From positions 1 through 64,000 of the forward strand of contig NZ_JBLWTD010000005.1 of assembly GCF_048270265.1 (NCBI RefSeq): DNA of 64,000 bases. The letters run 5' to 3'. Of this stretch, positions 52,335-59,662 are shown piece by piece (within the stretch, counting starts at the first letter, position 1; each line of letters begins with the position of its first letter). The notes beneath the pieces are model-generated. The model made no database searches and was not told where the DNA came from. It worked only from the letters and a program-made list of their open reading frames with translations. This stretch comes from Maricaulis sp048270265 (GTDB taxonomy: Bacteria; Pseudomonadota; Alphaproteobacteria; Caulobacterales; Maricaulaceae). The position numbers were made by a program, and so were the translations under genes.

Positions 52335-53267
52335 ATGCGGAAATTATGCACCTTCTACTTTTTGTGTTTTGCCTATCTCGGCCTCCTGCCGGTGATCGAT
52401 TTGCTCGCAGGCGGCGGGTTTATGGATTTCGATCGCATGGGCGAGGCGGCAGCGGCACAGACCGGGATCGCCTGGACATCGAGCCTGGCCGACATGGTGC
52501 GGCTCGCCAGTGTGGAACCGGGCCTGTGGCTGCTCCTGCTGGGTTCGTCCGCGCCGCTGCTCGCCGCCTTGACGACGCTTGTGATCTGGCCGGACCGTGC
52601 AGAGGCGCTGCGCACCTGGCTGCGGCGCCTCTGGCCGGTGGGCGCCACGGGCACACCCCGTTCGGCGTTGGTCGGCTATGGCGGCGTCTTCGCCCTGTGC
52701 CTGACCGGGCTCACACTGACGGTCGTCATCGGACCGCAAAACCTTGCCTCAATGCTGGAAAGACCGGCCAGCATGGGCATTTGGGCCGTTCTTCCCGCCT
52801 TGTTGATGTCGGCCTTACTGGACCAGGGCGCCTTGCTGGAGGAGGGCGGTTGGCGTGGATTCGCCTCACCGCAGCTCGAAATGCGCTTTTCACCCGCCAT
52901 GGCCGCCTTGCTGGTGGGGCTGGGCTGGGGATTCTGGCATTTGCCGCGCGATGTCACGACCGGCGTCATCGAACGGCTCGGCGCGGTTGAATACATTCTG
53001 GCTTATCTGCCGAGCTTTCTGCTTGGCACGATTGCCGTGTCGATCATCGCGAGCTGGGGGATGGTGCGTAGCGGCGGCAGTCTGTGGCCGGCCATTCTGG
53101 CGCACGGGCTCTCCAACGACGCTTTCGGGCTCGCAGGGAGCGTTCCAGTGGTTGAGGCGCTGACACCCGGACATCAGTTCACGCACGGCGTGTCGATGAT
53201 GCTGGCTGCAGGGCTGGCCTTAACTCTGGATCGCAAGGTGATGTTTTCGCGCGGAAAACCAAAATAG
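52335..53267 (+). CDS. CPBP-family intramembrane metalloprotease
   Basis: 310 residues, eight or so transmembrane helices. CPBP/CAAX-type motifs: EEGGWRGF (EExxxR), then a helix with WHLPRDV (His) and a late AHGLSND (HxxxN). The family covers immunity and prenyl-protein processing proteases. The frame is open to 51777, but upstream it merely runs antisense to mazG; ATG 52335 begins the first helix (CTFYFLCFAYLGLLPVI). No neighbouring peptide precursor is seen. Confidence 0.85.
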   Translation: MRKLCTFYFLCFAYLGLLPVIDLLAGGGFMDFDRMGEAAAAQTGIAWTSSLADMVRLASVEPGLWLLLLGSSAPLLAALTTLVIWPDRAEALRTWLRRLWPVGATGTPRSALVGYGGVFALCLTGLTLTVVIGPQNLASMLERPASMGIWAVLPALLMSALLDQGALLEEGGWRGFASPQLEMRFSPAMAALLVGLGWGFWHLPRDVTTGVIERLGAVEYILAYLPSFLLGTIAVSIIASWGMVRSGGSLWPAILAHGLSNDAFGLAGSVPVVEALTPGHQFTHGVSMMLAAGLALTLDRKVMFSRGKPK

Positions 53268-53276
53268 GGCCGACCT

Positions 53277-53324
53277 GATCCAGCCTCATTATATGGATCA
53301 ATATGGCGCATAATAAATATTATG
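53277..53324. terminator. AT-rich dyads between convergent genes
   Basis: GATCCA/TGGATC (53277-53282, 53294-53299) and CATAATA/TATTATG (53309-53315, 53318-53324) in a short AT-rich gap between the CPBP gene and the MBL gene; a likely bidirectional stop region. Confidence 0.4.
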
Positions 53325-53369
53325 AGAAATATGGGATAGCGAAATCAGCTTGTCACAGGGGTTTCGGGC

Positions 53370-54221
53370 TTAGCCACCCTCAAAGCTGATCCCGTCATCA
53401 GAGGCCAGAATTTGCAGCCCGTCATAGGCACACCGGACATCATCCGGAAGTTCGGCGCTCAGAGCGTCATGATCGAGCGTGATGTGGAGATTGGTCAGGA
53501 CGGCGCTGCGAGCACCGACACGGCGGATCTCACGCAAGGCGTCGCTGACATCGAAATGCGTCGGGTGCGGTTCCAGCCGCAAGGCATCGACAACCCAGCA
53601 GCCAACATCGGACAACACGGCGGCGCTGGCCTCGGGCAATCCGTTGATGTCGGCCGAATACGCCAGTGCGCCGAAACGAAAGCCGACCGAACGGATCGCG
53701 CCATGTTCCTGGTCGAAACCGGTCACGGAGACCTCTCCACCGGCACCGTCAATCACGAGCGCCTCACCCATCCGCGGCAAGGCCTGTTGATCCAGGATCG
53801 CCGGATATGGCGAGCCCGGCGATGCCGTGAAGGCGTAACCGAAGCGCGTCGTCAGGGTTTTGGCGGTGGCGGCATCCATCCAGACCGGGATCCGCTGGCG
53901 CTGCAGCAGCGCAAAGGCGCGCAAATCATCGAGTCCGTGGGTCTGGTCGGCGTGATCATGGGTGATCAGAACAGCATCAATGCGCGGCACGCGCGCGGCC
54001 AGCATCTGTTCGCGAAAATCCGGCGAGGTGTCGATGACGATCCGCGTCACCGCCTGCCCGGCCTGCAAGGCGTCGAGATCGGCGGCATGCTCGATCAGGG
54101 CCGAACAGCGCAGCCGCCGGTTTTTCGGATTGGCCGGATCGCACAAGCCCCAATCGCCATTGGCACGCGGCACGCCGCCCGATGAGCCCGATCCGAGAAT
54201 GGTCAGCCGTGTCACACTCAT
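53370..54221 (-). CDS. Metallo-beta-lactamase-fold phosphodiesterase (PhnP/PqqB-like)
   Basis: 283 residues. Opening TILGSGSSGGVPRANG, metal motif ITHDHADQTHGLDDLR (HxHxDH type) and late VLTNLHITLDHDAL (His). The CxxP-type LCDPANPKNRR insert is typical of PhnP-like MBL hydrolases (cyclic phosphodiester). This group commonly follows tatD in alphaproteobacteria. ATG 54221 overlaps the tatD stop (ATGA). Confidence 0.88.
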   Translation of the reverse strand: MSVTRLTILGSGSSGGVPRANGDWGLCDPANPKNRRLRCSALIEHAADLDALQAGQAVTRIVIDTSPDFREQMLAARVPRIDAVLITHDHADQTHGLDDLRAFALLQRQRIPVWMDAATAKTLTTRFGYAFTASPGSPYPAILDQQALPRMGEALVIDGAGGEVSVTGFDQEHGAIRSVGFRFGALAYSADINGLPEASAAVLSDVGCWVVDALRLEPHPTHFDVSDALREIRRVGARSAVLTNLHITLDHDALSAELPDDVRCAYDGLQILASDDGISFEGG

Positions 54222-55012
54222 GGCCGAGGCACCCGGTCAAACAGGTCGAAGAAATTGTCGGTGGTGCGGCTCGCGCACTCGGCAAGGTTCCAGCCCTTGA
54301 CCGTCGCCAGGCCGGCGGCGACATCGGGCAGAAAGGCAGGCTCGCAGCGCTGGCCGCGATGCGGGATCGGCGCCAGATACGGGCAATCTGTCTCCACGAT
54401 CACCTTGTCGTCGGGCACGTCATCGCGGAAAACGGCGCGGACATCATCGGCCTTCTTGAAGGTGATGATGCCGGAAGCGGCGAACCAGCTGCCCAGCTTC
54501 GCCGCGCGCCGGGCCAGCATCGAACCGCCGGTATAACAGTGCAGGAGCGCCTTGAAGGCCCCCTTCCCCATTTCCTCTTCCAGCAGATCCGCCATGGCTT
54601 CATCGGCGTCGCGGCAATGCAGGATCAGCGGCAGACCCGAGCGCCGCGCCGCCTCGATATGCGCGGACAGACTGGCGAACTGGTCCTCGCGCGGGCTGTA
54701 ATTATAGTGGAAATCCAGTCCGGTTTCCCCGATCCCGACGACTTTGGGATGAGCCGCGATCTCGAGCAATTCATCGGCGGTAATGTCGGGCCGGTCCTTG
54801 GCGTGGTGCGGGTGGGCCCCGATCGAGCAGAAGATATCGTCATAACGCTCGGCAATCGACGAAACGGCCGGAAAGTCAGTCAGTTGGCAGCAAATCGTCA
54901 CCATGCGTTCGACACCGGCCGCGCGGGCGCGGTCGATGACGGCATCGAGATCCTCGGCGAATTGCTCGCCGTGCAGATTGACATGACTATCGACAAACAT
55001 CGGGCGGCTCAC
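54218..55012 (-). CDS. tatD: TatD-family metal-dependent hydrolase
   Basis: 264 residues, TIM-barrel: SIGAHPHHA, GIGETGLDFHY, LILHCRDA, HCYTGG and VETDCPYLAP. The N-terminal metal pair, normally DxHxH, reads VDSHVNLHG, so the second His is Asn (see findings). The family consists of 3'-5' exonucleases or deacylases acting on nucleic acids. GTG 55012 is coupled to holB (GTGA); ATG 55000 is an alternative. Confidence 0.9.
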   Translation of the reverse strand: MSRPMFVDSHVNLHGEQFAEDLDAVIDRARAAGVERMVTICCQLTDFPAVSSIAERYDDIFCSIGAHPHHAKDRPDITADELLEIAAHPKVVGIGETGLDFHYNYSPREDQFASLSAHIEAARRSGLPLILHCRDADEAMADLLEEEMGKGAFKALLHCYTGGSMLARRAAKLGSWFAASGIITFKKADDVRAVFRDDVPDDKVIVETDCPYLAPIPHRGQRCEPAFLPDVAAGLATVKGWNLAECASRTTDNFFDLFDRVPRP

Positions 55013-56055
55013 GCGTTTTGCTGCCGGGCGGCGTCGCGGACATAGCCCAGCGCCGCCAGCGCGGTCTGTTTCGGATCGAGATAGAGCCCGTCGGCCTCAC
55101 CGGCGAGCGTATTGACCTCGCGCCAGGCATTGAGCCAGGGCGTCGGGTCGATCTGGTTCTCCGCCTGCTTGCGGGCGGCGTCATGGATCGCATTGGACAG
55201 CGCGGTATAGAAGACCGAGCGCAGCCCTTCGCTACCCTTGCGGGCCACCCGGTCAGCCAGCGCGCGGACTTCGCTGTCGCTGGCCGATGTGCCGCGGGCG
55301 ACGACCTGCTTCACCTGGCTGGCCAGCTCGACACCACCCGAAGCGCACAGGGCCAGGGCCCGTCCGGGCGCCCCTCCGGCCAGGCGCGAGGCTGCCAGGG
55401 CCGACGCCTCGTCACTGACCGCACGCTGGGCGAGCAGCCATTGCGCCGTCGCCTCGATTTCCGGTGGCCGCAGCACCAGGGTGCGGCAGCGCGAGCGGAT
55501 CGTGGCCGGCAGACGCCCCGGGGAATGCGCGACCAGCAGCAGCACGCCCTTTTGCGGCGGCTCCTCAAGGGTCTTGAGCAGGGCATTGGCGCCGTTATTG
55601 TTCATTTCGTCGACGCTATCGACCAGGCAGACGCGCCAGCCGCCATTGGCGCTGGCACTTTTTTCGAAGAAATGCGGCGCCTTGCGTGCCTCGTCGACGG
55701 TAATCTCGCCGCGCCAGCGCTTGCGCTTGTCGTCCCAGGGGCGCCGCAGAAGCAACAGGTCCGGACAGGCGCTGGCCTCGAGCAATTGGCAGATCGGATC
55801 GGTCGGGCTGGCGCCAAGCGGACCGTAGTCCGGCGCGGGTGCTGCCCCGAGTATCCGCCGCGCCGCGCGCCAGGCAAAGCTCGCCTTGCCGACCCCGCGC
55901 GGACCGGTAATCAGCCAGGCATGATGCATCCGCCCGCCGGTCAGCGCCGTGGCGAGACTGGTTTCGGCGGCTTCATGCCCGAAGAGGTCATAACGGTCCC
56001 GCGGTGCCAGGCAGCCGGGCTGAACATCCGAACCAAGCTCCGGATCCGTGCTCAC
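55009..56055 (-). CDS. holB: DNA polymerase III subunit delta'
   Basis: 348 residues. Clamp-loader AAA+ with ITGPRGVGKASFAW (Walker A-like), VDSVDEMNNNGANALLKTLEEPP and SPGRLPATIRSRCR (SRC motif). It lacks the usual Cys4 zinc module, as in other alphaproteobacteria. GTG start at 56055 overlaps the tmk stop (GTGA). Part of tmk-holB-tatD-MBL. Confidence 0.95.
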   Translation of the reverse strand: MSTDPELGSDVQPGCLAPRDRYDLFGHEAAETSLATALTGGRMHHAWLITGPRGVGKASFAWRAARRILGAAPAPDYGPLGASPTDPICQLLEASACPDLLLLRRPWDDKRKRWRGEITVDEARKAPHFFEKSASANGGWRVCLVDSVDEMNNNGANALLKTLEEPPQKGVLLLVAHSPGRLPATIRSRCRTLVLRPPEIEATAQWLLAQRAVSDEASALAASRLAGGAPGRALALCASGGVELASQVKQVVARGTSASDSEVRALADRVARKGSEGLRSVFYTALSNAIHDAARKQAENQIDPTPWLNAWREVNTLAGEADGLYLDPKQTALAALGYVRDAARQQNA

Positions 56056-56687
56056 AGCAGCCGCGCCCCGAGATGTCCGTCAATCGCCGCGACCGCATGG
56101 CGGAAGACGGTTTCGGCCGTTTCGCTGCCATCAATGACCAGGCAGCGCTCCGGATCGTCCTCGGCGATATCGAGGAAGGCCTGGCGCAAACGGCCGTGAA
56201 AGCCGGGATCAAACCGTTCGAACCGCGTTGCATCCTCGCCGCGCGCGATGGTGCGTTGGATGCCGACCTGGGGATTGATGTCGAGGATCAGGGTCAGGTC
56301 CGGCTTGAAATTGCCGAGAGCGGCCTGATGCAGCAACTTGATGCGTTCGATCGGCACACCGCCCGCGGCGCCCTGATAGGCGGTGGTGGAATCGGCGAAC
56401 CGGTCAGACAGGACCCAGGCACCGCGTTGCAGGGCCGGCGCGATCAGGCGTTCAACATGGTCAACACGCGCGGCATACATCAGCAGGGCCTCGGTCATCG
56501 ACGACCAGCGATCGGTTGAACCGGTCAGCAGGATATCCCGCAACAACTCGGCACCGGGTGTACCGCCCGGCTCACGCGTCACAACGACATCGATGCCGCG
56601 CGCGCGCAGTTTCTCGGCCAGAGCCTGGATCAGCGTTGTCTTGCCGGCCCCCTCTCCGCCTTCCAGCGTGATGAAATGTCCGCGCAT
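56052..56687 (-). CDS. tmk: Thymidylate kinase
   Basis: 211 residues. P-loop ITLEGGEGAGKTT, TREPGGTPGAE (DR[YH]-type start), DRFADSTTAYQG and LTLILDI. It phosphorylates dTMP to dTDP. 1 bp after the dac gene. Confidence 0.96.
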   Translation of the reverse strand: MRGHFITLEGGEGAGKTTLIQALAEKLRARGIDVVVTREPGGTPGAELLRDILLTGSTDRWSSMTEALLMYAARVDHVERLIAPALQRGAWVLSDRFADSTTAYQGAAGGVPIERIKLLHQAALGNFKPDLTLILDINPQVGIQRTIARGEDATRFERFDPGFHGRLRQAFLDIAEDDPERCLVIDGSETAETVFRHAVAAIDGHLGARLL

Positions 56688-56688
56688 A

Positions 56689-57858
56689 TCAGCTGCCGCC
56701 GCGGATCATGTGAGCCAGCGCAGCGCCGATGCGGCCCATCATGCCCTTGCGGCCAACATTTTCAGATGCGTAGAGCGGATAGTCCTGGGTTTCATAACCA
56801 GGCGCCTCGACAACGAGACGGCCGATTTCCTGGCCGGCTTCGATCGGCGCCATCAAAGGCCCCTCATAGACGACGCTGACCGTCATGTTCCGGCGTGCGC
56901 GGCGGTGCAGTGCGACCTGGATGTCTTCGCCAACCTGCATGCCAACCGTATCGGCATCGCCCATGAACACGGCAGCGCGCTGATCCAGCACGGCGTCGGC
57001 GGCGAACAGGTCATAGACGGCAAAGTCCGACATGGCGGCACGCATCATGCGCTCGGCCTCGGCCGTGCGGCTGCGGTTGGACGGCATGCCGTTGAAGACG
57101 ATAATGCGGCGTTCGCCATTGCGCTCGGCGGTGCCGACCAGGCCATAGCCGGCCGCTTCGGTATGACCGGTTTTCAGCCCGTCGGCGCCGGCGAAATTGC
57201 CCAGCAGCGGATTGCGATTGTATTGGCGGATGCCGTTATAGGTGAATTCGCGCTCGGCCCACATGCTGTAATATTGCGGGTGATCGCGGATCAGTATCCG
57301 GGCCAGCCGTGCCAGGTCGAGGGCGCTGATATTGTGGTCGGGATCGGGCCAGCCGGTGGCGTTGGCGAAATTGGCGCTGGTGAGGCCCAGCTCATGCGCC
57401 CGCGCCGTCATGGCATCGGCAAAGGCCGCTTCGCTGCCGGACAGGGCTTCGGCGAGCACGATGCAGGCATCGCCGCCGGACTGGATGATGACGCCGCGAA
57501 GCAAGTCATCCACTCGCGCCCGACTGTGAAGCTCCAGGAACATGGTCGACGACCCCGAGGCGGCGCCGCCGGTGCGCCAGGCATATTCGGAGACCGGGAG
57601 TTCATCATCCATCGACAGCGTGCCGGCCTCGATCGCCTCGAGCACCATCAGCACCGTCATCATCTTGCTCATCGAGGATGGCGCCATCGGCGTCTCGGCA
57701 TCCTTGGCGAACAGGACCTGTCCGGTGTCGTAATCCATGATCACCGCGTGGGTGGCCTCGGTCTCGTATCTGTCCTGGGCCTGTGCCGGCGCAGCGGCCA
57801 GAACCGGTGCCAGCACGAGGGCGGCGATGGAGGCGAAAGTCGAAATGAGTGCGCGCAC
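56689..57858 (-). CDS. D-alanyl-D-alanine carboxypeptidase (DacF-type, PBP5 family)
   Basis: 389 residues. Signal peptide MRALISTFASIAALVLAPVLAAAPAQAQ, S11 catalytic motifs SMSK (in APSSMSKMM) and KTG (in GADGLKTGHTEAAGYG), and a C-terminal PBP5 beta-domain. The SxN motif reads QSGGDACI, with Gly replacing Asn (see findings). It trims the terminal D-Ala of peptidoglycan. GTG start 57858, first in the dac-tmk-holB-tatD-MBL operon. Confidence 0.92.
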   Translation of the reverse strand: MRALISTFASIAALVLAPVLAAAPAQAQDRYETEATHAVIMDYDTGQVLFAKDAETPMAPSSMSKMMTVLMVLEAIEAGTLSMDDELPVSEYAWRTGGAASGSSTMFLELHSRARVDDLLRGVIIQSGGDACIVLAEALSGSEAAFADAMTARAHELGLTSANFANATGWPDPDHNISALDLARLARILIRDHPQYYSMWAEREFTYNGIRQYNRNPLLGNFAGADGLKTGHTEAAGYGLVGTAERNGERRIIVFNGMPSNRSRTAEAERMMRAAMSDFAVYDLFAADAVLDQRAAVFMGDADTVGMQVGEDIQVALHRRARRNMTVSVVYEGPLMAPIEAGQEIGRLVVEAPGYETQDYPLYASENVGRKGMMGRIGAALAHMIRGGS

Positions 57859-57990
57859 GTCTGAACGCTCCTGTAGGGAATCGTGAAGTTAGGCCGTGGA
57901 AGACGCCATACAAGCGCGGCGAGAGTGTGACGTCCAGCACCCAGACCTGAAGATGCGAGCGGGAAACTCAGTTATCCGCATCTGCCCGCG

Positions 57991-58908
57991 TCAATTCAGG
58001 GAGACGATCCGCGCATCGCGCACGCCATAGCTGGCCAGCCGGGTGCGGGCCTGATCGGCGCTTGGCCTGTCGCTCCAGCGGCCGACAAAGACACGGTAGA
58101 GCGTCTGCCCACCGGTTTCGACAGCCTGGACCCAGACCTCGCCGGCTGCCTCGATCCGGCTGGCGAAACGGTTGGCATTGCCCAGGTCGGAGAAGGCGCC
58201 CGCCTGGACCGTCAGCTCGCCGCCCGTGGCCGGCACCCAGGCCGGGGAGAAGGGCGCATCGCGTGCGACATCTTCCAGCGCCGGCACCGTGTCGGGTCCG
58301 CCGATATCGGCCAGCTGATAACCCGGATCCGGAGCCCCGGCGGCCGGATAGGCCGGTCCGAGGTAACGCACCCTCACCCGCGCCAGCCCGTTGGCCCGAT
58401 AGCCCAGCTGGTCGGCGGCGGCACGGCTGAGATCGATCAGGCGATCATCGACAAAGGGACCGCGATCATTGATCCGAACCACGACCTGGCGGCCATTTTC
58501 CAGATTGGTGACCTCGGCGATCGAGGGAATGGGCAGCGTGGTATGCGCCGCCGTCATGGCGTTCTGGTCAAACACCTCGCCATTGGCGGTCGGCCGGCCA
58601 TGAAAGGTCGGGCCATACCAGGAGGCGATGCCGGTGACGTCATAATCATCATCGCGTTGCGGCACATAGCGCTGGCCGCCAACCGTATAGGCGCGACCGA
58701 CCTTCTGGTGGTCATCATCATCGGCAATCAGCACCGCCGTATCGACCCGGCGCGCCAGTTCAACCGGCGCCACTGCTGTTGCGGCCGGGAGCGGCGGCAC
58801 GGCATCGCGCGAGAAGGACCGTGTCGGTTCCGGTGACGAGGCACAACCGGCCAGCAGGAGAAGAGCCAGCGCACTGGCAATAAACGAATGACGCAAAACG
58901 GGACCCAC
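57991..58908 (-). CDS. rlpA: RlpA-type septal-ring lytic transglycosylase lipoprotein
   Basis: About 305 residues. Lipobox ALALLLLAGC near the N-terminus. Double-psi beta-barrel with ITGIASWYG-like GIASWYGPTFHGRPTANG, FDQNAMTAAHTTLP and RINDRGPF (catalytic Asp). C-terminal SPOR domain (TVQAGAFSDLGNANRFASRI) that binds denuded glycan at septa. No ATG precedes the lipobox; GTG 58908 or TTG 58896 are the candidate starts. The frame runs on to 59445 antisense to tRNA-Ser, which is not real. Confidence 0.9.
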   Translation of the reverse strand: MGPVLRHSFIASALALLLLAGCASSPEPTRSFSRDAVPPLPAATAVAPVELARRVDTAVLIADDDDHQKVGRAYTVGGQRYVPQRDDDYDVTGIASWYGPTFHGRPTANGEVFDQNAMTAAHTTLPIPSIAEVTNLENGRQVVVRINDRGPFVDDRLIDLSRAAADQLGYRANGLARVRVRYLGPAYPAAGAPDPGYQLADIGGPDTVPALEDVARDAPFSPAWVPATGGELTVQAGAFSDLGNANRFASRIEAAGEVWVQAVETGGQTLYRVFVGRWSDRPSADQARTRLASYGVRDARIVSLN

Positions 58909-58985
58909 AAAGCTTGGCCAACCCAAATTCACGGCCACACTATCGCGCAATAGTGAAAGGAGGGTAAGCCGCTGCAACGCAGATA

Positions 58986-59014
58986 TTGCGCTTATCCCCC
59001 GATGACCGCTATTG
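58986..59014 (+). promoter_or_regulatory. Candidate promoter of tRNA-Ser
   Basis: TTGCGC (58986-58991), 17-bp spacer, CTATTG (59009-59014), 10 bp before the mature tRNA 5' end; position is right, the -10 is weak. Confidence 0.35.
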
Positions 59015-59023
59015 GGACCGACC

Positions 59024-59111
59024 GGAGAGGTGGCAGAGTGGTCGATTGCGGCGGTCTTGAAAACCGTTGAACCGCGAGGTTCCGGGGGTTCGAATCCCTC
59101 CCTCTCCGCCA
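59024..59111 (+). tRNA. tRNA-Ser (anticodon TGA)
   Basis: 88 nt with encoded CCA (59109-59111). Acceptor GGAGAGG (59024-59030) pairs with CCTCTCC (59101-59107). The anticodon arm GCGGT-CTTGAAA-ACCGT gives TGA at 59058-59060. A long variable arm (class II), as in serine tRNAs, precedes the T arm with TTCGAAT. Reads UCA and related Ser codons. Confidence 0.96.
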
Positions 59112-59662
59112 TTTTCCTGCCATCTATTGCCCCATCTCGCCCCCTGCGCCGGCCGGGCTTGGCCACCTGTTTGTACCGGATGTGCCTTTGAGTGGCGGCT
59201 GGCGGGCCTTCGTGTGCCATTGATGATGCCCTGGTGTGCGCCTGAATCGCCGGAAATTCGGTTGGAAAAAAGCAAAATGACGCGCAAAAACAATGCCATA
59301 TCGTTTCCCGCTCCGGTTCCGCCCCTGTTTTTCCGATCTTCTGCCTCCCGCATTGCGTCCGAGGCCACCAGTATAACCGCACCCGGCATGGGGGTGGACA
59401 GGCCTGCGCCGGCCCGGCCCTTGTTCCTCGGGCTTCCGGTCGCAAATCGCGCCGACAGGCCGGTATCCAGATTCACCGTGCTGTTGGCAGGCCGTGCCTG
59501 CCGGCGCTGCGCTTCGGCTGCGGCAGCAGCACCATCGGTGGTTCATTGCCATTGACCCGGGCGCGCCCTGCCCCCTCCCTTGTGAGCGCGGGGCCGGGCC
59601 TCTATAGCAGGGGCGACAGAACAGTATTGGCGATTCCGCCGGCTGGGATTTCGGGGGGAATT
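59112..59662. other. Non-coding gap after tRNA-Ser
   Basis: 551 bp with no supported gene; short frames lack motifs. It contains a perfect 7-bp hairpin with CGT loop at 59486-59502 (GGCAGGC/GCCTGCC) and a promoter candidate at 59580-59608. No integrase or attachment-like duplication of the tRNA 3' end is seen. Confidence 0.6.
59580..59608 (+). promoter_or_regulatory. Candidate promoter for the PPC-repeat peptidase
   Basis: TTGTGA (59580-59585), 17-bp spacer, TATAGC (59603-59608), 55 bp before GTG 59663. Best-spaced match in the gap. Confidence 0.45.

Noticed and set aside
58909..59445. N-terminal extension of the RlpA frame containing EREGFEPPEPRGSTVFKTAAI
   Set aside because: This is the well-known false translation of the antisense strand of tRNA-Ser; the lipobox and DPBB domain begin after 58908.
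59112..59662. Genomic-island attachment site at tRNA-Ser
   Set aside because: No repeat of the tRNA 3' end and no integrase gene nearby; the following genes look native.
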